Below, piece by piece: positions 46,080 through 56,133 of a stretch of 64,000 bases of DNA. Positions within the stretch are counted from its first letter, which is position 1; each line of letters begins with the position of its first letter. The notes beneath the pieces were generated by a model. It did no database searches. It had not been told where the DNA came from and saw only the letters and a list, made by a program, of their open reading frames with translations. Source of the DNA: Symsagittifera roscoffensis (lineage: Eukaryota; Xenacoelomorpha; Acoela; Convolutidae); assembly GCF_963678635.1 (NCBI RefSeq), contig NC_087064.1, positions 67,630,025-67,694,024 of the forward strand, read 5' to 3'. Made by a program: the position numbers and the translations under genes.

Positions 46080-46550
46080 TTTTTTTTCTCCAGAAAAACT
46101 TTGACTTTTTAACCAGCAAATTTTGGCAAAGTTTTTTATATCACTCAAAATGTATTGTTGAATTGAGTTCAAATTTAGAGGAACACTTCACATGTGAAAA
46201 ATTTTGTAAGCTTTTGGTGTGTTTGAAGATTAACAATTCGTGATAATTAACGCGCGATATATTTCGTCTAATAACGTATAAGCGGCCCTTTAAGCTGTCT
46301 AAGAAAAAGGTTTAAATTGAAGTTTTGCATGTTATTTGGACTAAGTAATAAATTGCTATATGCGAAATATATCATTTTTTGTATTAAAAAAGCTTGCGGG
46401 GGTTGATTTCAAAACAAAATCTCAAAAGTTGAATTTTTTTCGTTTTTATTTTTAGAATTCCATCCTTTTTACAGCGATTTATATTCTGTAGACTCTAAAC
46501 TGGAGTCGGAACAAAACAATATAAGCTCTTTGTCCTGATACGAACAGTCT
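46080..46550 (+). repeat. Family A dispersed repeat (forward), 5' end lost
   Basis: Phrases in family order: CTTTGACTTTTTAACCAGC, TTGAGTTCAAATTTAGAGG, TTAACGCGCGATATATTTCG, ATAACGTATAAGCGG, then the 3' end TGTCCTGATACGAACAGTCT at 46531-46550. The hairpin is destroyed by substitutions. Confidence 0.8.
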
Positions 46551-46617
46551 GGCATTTTTAAAAGCCCGATGAAGCAAAAATGTTGGAAAACGTTCGGATG
46601 TAATTTTTTAATTTCGA

Positions 46618-46775
46618 TTATGTTGAACGCTTTTGTTTGCGAATCGATTGTAATTTGACATATTTTTTACACATAGTGACGCCATTGATCTGCTTGTTAC
46701 TATAATCATTGAATTCACAATTATTCGTTCTTGTAACAACTTCCGTCTGTCCGAATTTTTGACTTTTCTCGTTAC
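46618..46775 (-). CDS. Candidate terminal exon, unknown protein (52 aa)
   Basis: After the acceptor TATTGTTTCACAG the minus strand is open to TAA at 46618-46620. It reads NEKSQKFGQTEVVTRTNNCE, then FNDYSNKQINGVTMCKKYV, and ends in a basic KLQSIRKQKRST. Two Cys and a basic C-terminus suggest a real, perhaps secreted, protein end, but no family was recognised and no upstream exon was found. The longer overlapping ORF in another frame (46829-46608) lacks the splice support. Confidence 0.3.
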
Positions 46776-47191
46776 CTGTGAAACAATAAAGGCACGTGGT
46801 ACCCGTAATATAACAAACTCAATCAGCAATTAACTGACACATCAAAACGTATTCATTGTGAGCTCATCGCCACCTTTTCTTCTAGATAAATCGAACGGGG
46901 CTATTCTCATGAAGAAAGACCGAATGGACAAAAAATTTCAACCTATCAGAGATAGTTTGTTTTTCTACCGTTCTTGCTGGATAAATTTTTATAATTTTTT
47001 TTTGAATCGAAATCAAAAACACTCGAAAGTGAATTATAAAGATGAACCAATCGCCGAAATTTAATAAAAAGTTAATAAAATGAAGTTATGATTAAAATAT
47101 CTAAACAGATACCAAAAAATTACAAATTTCGGGAAACAACAGAAACTTTGTTCATATATTAATCAAGAGTCAAGAGTTATAGTACCACTTT
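46776..47191. other. Unassigned AT-rich DNA
   Basis: The plus ORF at 46858-47064 shows no known domain. If the candidate exon at 46618-46775 is real, this would be its intron. Confidence 0.35.
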
Positions 47192-47439
47192 CTTAGAAAT
47201 TGTTCCAAAAAGCATGAAAGAAGCTTATTTGCCATAATTTGTTTGTTACTAGGGACAAAAGCTATCACTTCATTTTTTATATGGCGTGTGGGAGATGATT
47301 TTCACAAAAAATCTCAAATTTTTTCAAAAAAAATTGTCTATCTTATTTTATTACATTTAAATTTTTCATTTTACTACTGCTCCATAGACCTTAATAGGCA
47401 GTCGGAACATTCAGGGCTTCGCCCTTATACGAGCAGTCT
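47192..47439 (+). repeat. Family A dispersed repeat, 3' half (forward)
   Basis: Runs from AAATTGTTCCAAAAAGCATG through AGAAGCTTATTTGCCATAAT and ATATGGCGTGTGGGAGATGA to the 3' hairpin (TCAGGGCTTCGCCCTTA) and ATACGAGCAGTCT. It is one of the better preserved 3' ends, with one hairpin mismatch. Confidence 0.87.
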
Positions 47440-47530
47440 TGTTTCAATTTGTAGTCCCACTTCCCATTATTGGTTCAGCAAAGGATGAAGAAATTACCAA
47501 GGCTGTATTCTGCTTTGAATTGAATGCCCT

Positions 47531-47575
47531 TGGGGAGCAGTACAACAGCGCCGAAGTACAATAGTGCCGGAAAAG
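47531..47575. repeat. Single terminus of the CAACAGTGCCGAAGTA MITE family
   Basis: GGGGAGCAGTACAACAGCGC followed by CGAAGTACAATAGTGCCGG matches the right-hand end of the MITE at 33792-34179. No opposite end was found downstream, so this is a solo end or an eroded copy. Confidence 0.75.
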
Positions 47576-48329
47576 AAAATGTTGTTCCACAGCCAAAAAA
47601 AAAGTTTGAATACTGTTTTTACTGGTCCCAAATCACTGACAAAAAATTCAAAGCGACGGAAATTGAAAAGTCAAAAATGACCATTTTAATTGATGCACCA
47701 TTTTAAGTGTTAAGCAAATAGAAGTTCCCCAAGCGCCACGTCACAAATAATTAAGCGACAAAGACCTCTGATTTTAAACTACTGCTCGGAATAAACAATT
47801 CATAGTCACTCATAGGCACAATTAATGTTTAACTGCCAGTTTAACCTCGTCATTCAAGAAGTCAGTAAACATCCGCTTCTGGGTAGGTTGCAAAAATGCA
47901 ACCTCTAACAGCATGCAGCTCACATCTAAAACTTTCAACAACTTCTCCGCGCTTTTCCAGTCGGCGCTTTTCCCAAAACTTTTCCAGTCAGGGCTAAGTA
48001 AACTGCAAGCGCCTATTTCTTTTTGCCTTCATTCGTAAAACGCATGTATTCGTCAAAACGATACACCAAAAATTGTAGCTTTGAGATTCTGATAAAAATG
48101 AGATGACTTTTCTAAGAAACCATTTACCAACAAATTTTAGTATCCGAATTATAGATAATTGATAAAATTATGCCGTTTAAGCGTAAAATCTATGATAAAC
48201 GAAATTATTCAGAAACCAATTTTGAAACTTCTTTAACGAACATCAACTGGGAATCTTTCTACAATCAAAGCAACCCTAAAAATGTTCAATATTTTCAGTT
48301 ATAATATAGTTATTTGCTTGAAAAATAGG
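47576..48329. other. Unassigned DNA
   Basis: A repeated phrase, CTTTTCCAGTCGGCGCTTTTC / AACTTTTCCAGTCAGGGC (in part), lies at about 47950-47995. No gene recognised. Confidence 0.35.
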
Positions 48330-50035
48330 GCAGCATCCAAAACTGTTTATATTTTTAACGACAAACCAAAAATTAACCTTAAAGATGATAATTTCATTTC
48401 AAAAGTGCTTAACGCAAAAACAATTGAGCGGCACAAATGTAACATTGTAAAAGACCCAAGAAACTCTAAAAGTTCTTCCAATAAAAATGAACTGCTGAAA
48501 GACTCTTATGGTGAAACGATAACCAACAAATTTAAAGTGGTGAACTTACCAAATTACATTTCGTCGAGACTTGGATGTATTTTGAGAAAAAAATGTAAGC
48601 AATGCAGATGAAGTAATCAACAGAAACACTAGATCAATTAAACATGAAAAACAGCAATTTTCTTTCCGCTTTATAAATAAAGTCCAGTGTAAAAAAGAAC
48701 TGATTAATCTCAATGCGATTAAACCACCGGGACCATCTTACATACTTTAAAAGATGGATGCAATGAAATATACCCACACCTCTCTTTTCTTATAAATGAA
48801 TACATAAAGCTCAGTTCACTCCCCGCTTTTCTCAAAAAAAACTCTTGTTAGCCAAATATACAACAAAGAGGACCCAGAAATAGCAATTATAGACAATTTT
48901 CAATAACAGGTGCACTCTCAAATTTTCGGAAAGTTATTATACAAACAGATCAATGATCTATTGGTTAACCTGCTCAGTAACATCCAAAATGATTTCAGAA
49001 CCTCATAATCAAGAATTTACGAAATTCTACATTTCACAGAAATTGCACGGATAAAAACAAATTCGTTGCCGTATCTCTATCAGATCTATCAAAAGTTTTC
49101 GCTTCAATTAGACATGATCACTTAAATACTAAACTAAATGATCTGGGATTTTCTGAACCAGCATTAAACATGATTCATATTTTCGTGAGCAACAGAAAAC
49201 TAAAACTGTAGTAAGCAACGCAGAATCCGATTGGATCTCACTTCACCAAGGTGTACCGCAAGGTACAATTTGGGAACCCGTAAACATCATCCCATACATC
49301 AATGATTCAATGAATTTTTAACCGAAAAATGCAAAGTAGTGCAATATGGAGACGACACACTACTATTTTGCGATAACCATAACGCTGTAAATGCTTCACA
49401 GATATTACAGAAATCATGTCAAAAATTGGCTCTACATTTTACAAGAGACTAATTAAAACTCATTACAAGCAAAACTGAGTTGATCAAATTTAGCAGAAAA
49501 CATCAAACTAGAATCAACAATACAAAATTCAGTAACATTTTAGATGATAATAAATTAGAACAAGACTGCTCGTATCAGGGCGAAGCCCTGAATGTTCCGA
49601 CTGCCTTTTAAGGTTTATGGAGCAGTAACAGCATTAAACAATTCAATGAAATAAAACAAAATGAAAATTTTTTTTTCCAAAAAAATTTGAAACTTTTTAT
49701 AAAATTTTTTCATCACCCCACACGCCATATAAAGTACAAAAGGATAAATTTTGCTCCATGTAACAAACCAATTATGGCAAATATGCTTCTTTTAACCAAT
49801 TTGGAACAATTTCTAAGACGGAGTAATCAAAACGTTACTATCCAAAACAGATTACTATTATTGAGTGCTCTAGTCATAAGCTATTTGCCTAACCCAGCAG
49901 TACTTCTAAGCGGTATAACAAGGAATCTGACAATATCACTTGGAAAACAACTAACACGGGCAATTATGACCTGCTGTGACAGACAAAATTTGATTCATCA
50001 TCTGATCTTAAACTAAAATACAAATACTACCAGTT
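48330..50035 (+). mobile_element. CR1/jockey-type LINE remnant, split by a family A insertion
   Basis: Plus-strand RT reading in broken frames: LKDGCNEIYPHLSFLINEYI (48750-48815), a KVI/FEK-like fingers segment near 48930, then a DLSKAF-like stretch at about 49080-49110. QGVPQGTI follows at about 49245-49275 (RT motif B region) and VQYGDDTLLF at 49339-49368 (catalytic box, Y-G-D-D). At 49563 a family A element interrupts it. The C-terminal part resumes at 49825 (LLLLSALVISYLPNPAVLLS, then ISLGKQLTRAI) and ends near 50035. Multiple stops make it a dead, 5'-truncated copy. Confidence 0.85.
49563..49824 (-). repeat. Family A dispersed repeat inserted into the LINE (3' half, reverse)
   Basis: AGACTGCTCGTATCAGGGC with the perfect hairpin TCAGGGCGAAGCCCTGA, then TTTATGGAGCAGTAACA, CCCCACACGCCATATAAAG, and an abrupt stop at TTGGAACAATTTCTAAGACG. 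LINE coding sequence lies on both sides, so the copy inserted into the LINE. It contains only the part from the 3' hairpin to the centre, so it was truncated at or after insertion. Confidence 0.9.
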
Positions 50036-50119
50036 TCAATGTTTCTGATGTGGAAATTAGTCTGTCACCTTTGGAAAATCAAACGTATTCTACTACCAGT
50101 ATACCAAAAAATCAAGTAT

Positions 50120-51410
50120 TTTAAGCCAGGTCAGTCAAGTTAATTTTAATTGCATTGAAATTTGGTTTTTTCAAAAAGATGGTTTGGCCATGGGCACCTC
50201 TCTGGCCGTGATTTTAGCAAATATTTGGCTCAAGGAGTATTAACCTGCAATAAAATTGGAGATTCCAGAATGGAACAAACCTGCAAATAATTGCAAGGAA
50301 ATGTGCTTCCATTGCAACAAAAAGTTGGCTACAGGTCAAAAGGGGTACAATGCGAGGAATGCTTGAACTGGTATATATCTGACACTGGCTACCGAAACAT
50401 AGCTAATAATATTGTGGTATTGTGAAAGTTGCATTTCAAACAAGGAAAACGAGGCAGAACCTCAAGGTGTGAAACTTTTCCTCCGCTGCGTGAATGAAAT
50501 AGTGAGGACGGTCAAGGGTGACCCTGAAAAATAACTTCAAGCTGCCTATAGAAGTCAAATTCACTTATAGGTCACAATTAAAGCACTAAATGCGGTGGGA
50601 TATCTTGCTTTTCTAGATTTAGAATTAAACATCGGTAAGGACAGGAGAGTGAGCTGTGGATGGTATCAATAACCAACTGATACAGGTAACTTCCTCAATT
50701 GTAGGAGTTGTGCCTCCCTTCAGTATAAAAAGAGTGTAATTGAAGTAACTGTTCGCCGTGTCTTCCGGAGTACGTCTACCTGTGAAAGTTTCGATAAGGC
50801 AATGAAAATCAATCGTAAACAGTGGTCAGACAACTATTATCAAGATCACTGGTCTTCTCGGGTTGCCTCTCGTGCACTTGAAATGATCATAGGGGAGAAT
50901 AATAACATCAGGAAAAAGGGTGACACAGATATCTTCTTCTAGCAGTAAAGAACCATCACTCATCCTGATTATTCAATATTGAAATAAACACACTGAGGAT
51001 TTTGCGAAGAAATTGCGGAATATTGCCGCCACGCAAATAGTGTTTATGACGAGGATACTAAAAAAAAAACAAGTTTGCCGTCGTTGAAATGAAATTTTCG
51101 TGTGAGCTGAAATCCAAAGTTTTATACAATCTAGAATGTAATGGATGCAAATCCATCTATGTCGACCAAACGGTCAGACATCTTACCACTAGGGTTGAGG
51201 AGCAACGAAAAACGGATACTCCCATCGGGCAACATCTGAAAGAGTCTGGAGGCGATGGTTTGAGTTCAGAATTAAGTTGGAAGATTATTGACCGAGCCAA
51301 TAGCAATAACGAAATATATTAGAGTTAGAAGCGCTGCGTTTTTGGAAAGAGAAGCCAGGACTCAACACACGACGAGTTTAGAAGCAGGGAGCTAACATTG
51401 AAGCTATAGT
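50120..51410 (+). mobile_element. Penelope-like retroelement remnant with zinc finger in RT and GIY-YIG-like end
   Basis: Plus strand, several frameshifts. At 50169-50240 the RT reads FQKDGLAMGTSLAVILANIW (motif B region). Then come a stop and a Cys-rich finger at 50300-50435: C-x2-C, C-x2-C with LNWY, and C-x2-C, like a PHD finger with its His lost. At 50470-50525 comes FLRCVNEIVRTVKGDP, the position of the catalytic (Y/F)VDD box, here mutated to CVNE. At 50580-50900 come the RT thumb-like parts (VGYLAFLDLELNIGKDRR, STCESFDKAMKINRKQWS). At 51110-51310 a GIY-YIG-like endonuclease follows (NLECNGCKSIYVDQTVRHL, then TTRVEEQRKTDTPIGQHL). The copy is inactive. Confidence 0.8.
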
Positions 51411-51874
51411 TCCAAAATCGAAAAACTTTTGCTAAAACATCAAATTTTTTTTAAAATTTTGGCATGTTAGCATGACAATGAAATTTAAAACGAAAATTTG
51501 GGATAAAGTAGTTGGGAAAAAACAAACTCTCAGATTAAACTTGGCGGGATATTCAAAAATTGATTTTATATTAGAATTTATGTAACAATTTGATAAATTA
51601 CTTTTATGAATAAACTGTTTGACACTTTTTATGATTTTTGATCATTCTGAGTCAATAAGTTACATTTTCAAAACTGAAAACGCACTAAAGTTTTGTGAAA
51701 CGTTTGTTCGTTCAATTTACAATTTTAGCGTAACCGAAAAAATTACTATTCAAATAAAGATTCAGATATTTTTCAGAAAGTCAGTTTTAGCATACAACCA
51801 AATTGAAAGCGCAAATGCAAACCCTTTTCAACTGCTGCTCAACATATAAGACTATGAAATTTAAATATTATTTT
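51411..51874. other. Unassigned AT-rich DNA
   Basis: The plus ORF at 51619-51849 has no recognised domain. No repeats seen. Confidence 0.35.
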
Positions 51875-52217
51875 CTAAATATTCTCAGTTAAGATCCTTC
51901 TATGGCAACCTATGGAAAAACATCGTGGAAACAATTTAAATTTATTTGAAGACACAATTATTTTTGTGACATGATTATTCAGTGTGCGCGAAACTCTTAA
52001 TGTTGGAAATGACGACCCGGTTGGTGCCGCTTTTCGGCGATAACCAAGATTGAATCTTGACTGATTTTTTTCATATAAATTTGGTGCTACGCTTGAAACA
52101 TTCCTCGGATTTGGTCCATTTTGTTTTTTAAAAGTGACTGAATTCACATTATTCTTCCCATGAGAAGTCAACTTGCTAAAGATCCGTTTTAACAAATTGA
52201 ATGCTCTATTATACTAG
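51875..52217 (-). CDS. Hypothetical exon, basic Ser/Asn-rich peptide (about 113 aa)
   Basis: On the minus strand a strong acceptor (TTTTTTGTCTAG) at 52218 is followed by an open frame to 51875. It has mixed basic composition, including SRFNLGYRRKAAPTGSSFPT and NVSSVAPNLYEKNQ. There is no in-frame ATG near the beginning, so it would be an internal or final exon. I recognise no domain, and no partner exon was found. Base composition over the middle is less AT-rich than the flanks, which favours coding slightly. Confidence 0.28.
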
Positions 52218-53640
52218 ACAAAAAATGCTTGAACTACACTTTCACCGTTTTATTGCTTATGATTTTGCAATTAAAGTGTTCATTTTTTAATCTCGATTCT
52301 GATTGGTTCATACAGTGTTTGTCTAAGTACTGACGAGTATGAATACGTGTAACAGTCGCGTCGTTAAGTCATATATGAGGTTAAATAAATATAGGCCCTA
52401 TAACTACTGGCTCAAGAGTCAGGGACACCATCTCTTGTGTTTTTCTACCTCAAACAGTCGGAGCCAATTTGGTTCACTTGCGACATAAGACTAAACCTTT
52501 GTTACAGCTTAGAGGCCACTATCAAAATACCCCTCCTCCCACTCTAGAAAATAGGAACGTCCCCATACTTAGGTCTCGAAATACCTAAAATACGCGAACG
52601 CCGTAGAAAACAGGGTTGGAACAATCCGTATAGTTACTTTTTATTAGACAGTGGACCTTTGATCCATTTCAGATGGATCAATCTAAAACTCTCCTTACCT
52701 CAACATAACAATATAAAACACACTCAAGAAATTTAAATTGGGTACTCACATACCGGCACATTCTAGGATTGGAGTAACTAAATTAACCAGCATCCCTAGC
52801 ATAAATGGGTGATCAAGTTTAACTCAAGAAGTTTTGAATAAATCAGTTTTAACTCAAGAGACAAGTTTTGGCTCTGGACCATTGAGAGACTTCGCTTGTC
52901 CACCTTACCACCGAAGGTTCACTCTTGTCCACTTCTAATTTTTCTCTTCTTTACTCGCGATCGCTCTGACTTCTGTTTCGAATAAGACAGCTCTACTCTA
53001 GTGTAATCTTATATCTGGAAATTGCGAATAGCAATTTCCCCGTTTTTTTCGACTACTTTCCCGCGATTGTAATTCGGGTTCTTCTGGTATTATTTTATGA
53101 TATTTTCAGTTGTCGCGAGAAACTTGACATGCTCAATTCGAATTTTTGAAAAATTCCATTTCACCCCTAAATCATGTTTCTTGCGTTGCTCAAGGTCAAA
53201 CTTCCAAATATGACTGACTGGCACAACGCGGTTGTCTAAATACAGATCGCACTCCCGTTTTTATGACATCTGATCATCTTGTACATATAAATATAAGCAA
53301 TATAGAAATTTAAAACCCGAATTTGCTCAAAAATGTGCGAAAACATTGGTTGATGTCACAACAAAAGTTGCAAGTGTTTTTCATTGTAGTTTCCGTGGGA
53401 CTTGAATCTTTTGTATTACAAATCAATATTTTGTTCGGCTCAACCGCTGTTTGTTCAAACATTTTCAAACGTTTTGCTTGAGACATAACAAAATATTATA
53501 GCCATCCCACCTTCGGCTCCATGTATAATTTCCATAGACAGATAATTAAGATGATATTTATTGGATTAAAGGAATCGAATTGCTGTCGAATTAAACGAAA
53601 TTACGAGTTATGTTGAAACAACTGAACAATCGATTTGGTG
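52218..53640. other. Unassigned DNA upstream of the RLE retrotransposon
   Basis: Moderately AT-rich. Notable words are the direct repeat TTAACTCAAGA (about 52820 and 52848) and the phrase CACCGAAGGTTCACTCTTGTCC. It may contain the 5' UTR of the retrotransposon that follows. No ORF or RNA gene recognised. Confidence 0.35.
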
Positions 53641-53655
53641 CGCTAAACCGATGTC

Positions 53656-54192
53656 TTGAATTTGCGAAATGTGGAAAGCCGTGAAAACAAAATCCAATTC
53701 TGTTTTGGATTAGAAAACTGTTTTTTACCTTTATGCTGCGTCAAGATGAGGAAAAACAACAAAGAGTGTACAAGCAAAGATTGCTTAAAACCTTCAGGAC
53801 TGATAAATTGGATTAGATGTGATTGTTGTTCTAGTTGGTATCATATCAGTTGTGTAAATATTTCTCTTAGCGACTCTAAGAAAACCCAATGGTTTCAGTG
53901 TCCTTTATGCGTTGATGTAAAATCTGTTAATAAAGCAACAATAGGTAATGATTTAGTGCTAGACAATTATGTTAATACAGCCATCTCAAATGTCCGAGTA
54001 CTCAAGAGAGTACCAAAAGACTCGCGTGTTCCCTTGGCGGAAAGTCTGTCGGACAAAATAAATGACATCGTCTACAATGTAGAAGATGTTACAAAATGGC
54101 TAATTTTTTTAACGTCGTTCTTGTTTTTTTTTGGAGCAACCGAAAAGAAGTGGACGCAAACAGACCACAAGCATGAGTTCTTTGATAAATAA
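53656..54192 (+). pseudogene. RLE retrotransposon, N-terminal part with PHD finger
   Basis: The most plausible start is the Met at 53746 (MRKNNKEC), just before the finger. The Met at 53656 gives a 30-residue extension. The finger has C-x4-C (ECTSKDC), then IRCDCCSSWYHISC with the C-x-x-C, Trp and His of a PHD, and FQCPLC as the last Cys pair, i.e. C4HC3. The following helix includes RVLKRVPKDSR. The frame then runs into a T run at about 54121-54131, and the true reading continues in the frame of the next ORF. PHD fingers bind histone tails in host proteins; a targeting role here is inference. Confidence 0.8.
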
Positions 54193-55369
54193 AAAAATTC
54201 GTGCAAATGACGTGTCACTTCCAAAATCCCATCCCCAAGTTTCAAGCCCGCCTCTGAGTGACCTCGAGCAGAGAATAAAGTTAATAAATAGTAAGCTCGA
54301 TGAAAGAAATGTAAAGGGAGGAATAAGGCTTATTGCTTCGGATGACAAAATAGCTCCTTTTTCAACTGATAACTATCAAAAATTGTTGTCTAAGCACCCG
54401 CAGCGAGCCAAATTTGCAGCTCCAAATCCAGAAAAGTTGGATAGTTTTTTCGTAACCAATTTCGACCTATACAAAGCGATAATGTCCTTTCCAAACGGAT
54501 CAGCAGCAGGTCCTGATAAAATAGTTCCTCAAATTTTTAAAGATCTTGTTAGTAAGTCGAATGGCAGTGCAGGACTTAATTTTCTGAAAGCGCTTACTAA
54601 GCTGATAAACCTTATTGGAGATGGCAAAATACCCAAACCACTAAGACCTTTCTTTTTTGGCGCAAAGCTTATCGCCCTCATAAAGATAGACGGAGGGTTG
54701 AGACCGATTGCCATAGGCAACACGCTGAGACGTACCGCGTCTAAATGCGCTGGAAGCAAGGCCCTCTCCGAGCGACAAAATTTTTTCGGAAGCGTACAGG
54801 TAAGATGCGGTACCAAACGAGGAGCAGAAATAGCTGCGCACTCGTTTCAAAACCTAATTGAACGCGACGACAATCCAAAATGCACTGTTCTTTGAAAACT
54901 AGATTTTAAGAATGCCTTTAACTCTTTAAACAGAGAAACAATGCTGAATCATGTTTATTCAAATCGCCCCGAATTGTATAATTACACCCATTGCGCGTAT
55001 GGTAAACCTAGTTACCTTTTTTACGGAAGCTCTATCATAATGTCAGAAGACGGAATTCAGCAAGGTGATCCTGAAGCCCCACCCCTTTTTGCGGAAACAG
55101 TTCATACATTAGTCAAACAGTTGGAGTCGAAATTTAACATCTGGTATTTAGATGATGGGAATTTAGCCGACGACTATAAGGTAGTACTCCGGGACCTTAA
55201 AAACATTCTGAAATCGGGACAAATTTACGGCCTGAGCTTAAACACTGAGAAGTGTGAACTTTGTTTTTTGGGACCGACTACTAGTACACAGTATAATTCA
55301 ATTTTAACACAATTTCGAACGAAAAAATTAAGGAGCTTGAAAAAATCTTGGATGTCATTGACAAACTAG
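54131..55369 (+). pseudogene. RLE retrotransposon, reverse transcriptase domain
   Basis: Frame 54131-54895 carries the fingers and palm start: AIMSFPNGSAAGPDKIVPQI (RT motif 1-like), FFFGAKLIALIKIDGGLRPI with the conserved G-x-R-P-I, and RTASKCAGSKAL. An in-frame TGA at 54893 interrupts it just before LDFKNAFNSLNRE, which holds the first catalytic Asp. The same frame then gives IQQGDPEAPPLFAE (motif B) and WYLDDGNLA at about 55142-55168 (catalytic DD). All three catalytic Asp residues are intact. The frame shifts at an A run near 55325. Confidence 0.85.
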
Positions 55370-56133
55370 ACGCCCATTATGGTTTTTACCTCCTGAAAAA
55401 TTGCTTTAGCATGCCAAAACTCCTATATTTTTTGCGTACGAGCCCTTGTTTTTTGCAAAATGGTTTTTTGGAACGTTGCGATAAATTACTAAGAAATTCG
55501 TTATGCAAGGTCACTAACTGGAAAATGGATGATAACCAGTTTTTACAAGCAGTTCTCCCGGCAGCCAAAGGTGGCTTGAGCGTTTCTTCCGCTCGTCTAC
55601 TCGCTTTACCCGCTTTCTTAGCCTCAGCAGTAGGAGCAAAAGATGCCTTGAGCGAAATCTTTGGTTTGGAGCATGTGGATGGAACCTATGATGATGCGCT
55701 TAAACGGTGGTTTGACCTTGGAAAAATTGAAATGGCTCCGGAAAATGAAATCCAAAAAAATTGGACGGAGCCAATTTTTGACAGCGAAATTGCAGACTTG
55801 ATTTTACGACTCGAACCAACGGACGTAAAAAGGTTCAACGCGTTCCAAGATAGATTTGGCTCCCAATGGTTGAACGTCATCCCGTACAAAAATTTAAGGT
55901 TAAAACTGTCAAACCAACAACTCAGAATTGCGATAGGACTTCGATTAGGACCAAAAATATGCGAACGGCATAAATGCGTGTGCGGAAAAGACGTTACCGA
56001 TGATGATTGGCATGGTCTTTCTTGCCTCAAAAGTGCAGGGAGATTCTCTAGGCAATCAAACCTGAATGCCCCTATAAAGCAGAGTCTATCATCTACTCAC
56101 ATTCCGTCTGTTTTAGAACCACGACACCTGTGA
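55348..56133 (+). pseudogene. RLE retrotransposon, thumb and CCHC knuckle (copy 1)
   Basis: Continues the protein after the frameshift with LDAHYGFYLLKNCFSMPKLL. A helical region follows, then HKCVCGKDVTDDDWHGLSC at about 55970-56025. This gives C-x1-C-x8-H-x3-C, close to the CCHC knuckle that precedes the endonuclease in R2-type elements. The frame ends at a TGA created by the insertion at 56129. From 55608 onward the sequence is repeated at 60056. Confidence 0.8.

Noticed and set aside
54529-54850. Minus-strand ORFs opposite the RT domain
   Set aside because: Antisense shadows of the RT coding sequence.
55686-56030. 114-codon minus-strand ORF, present twice (also 60134-60478)
   Set aside because: Antisense of the thumb/CCHC region; its duplication follows from the tandem copy.
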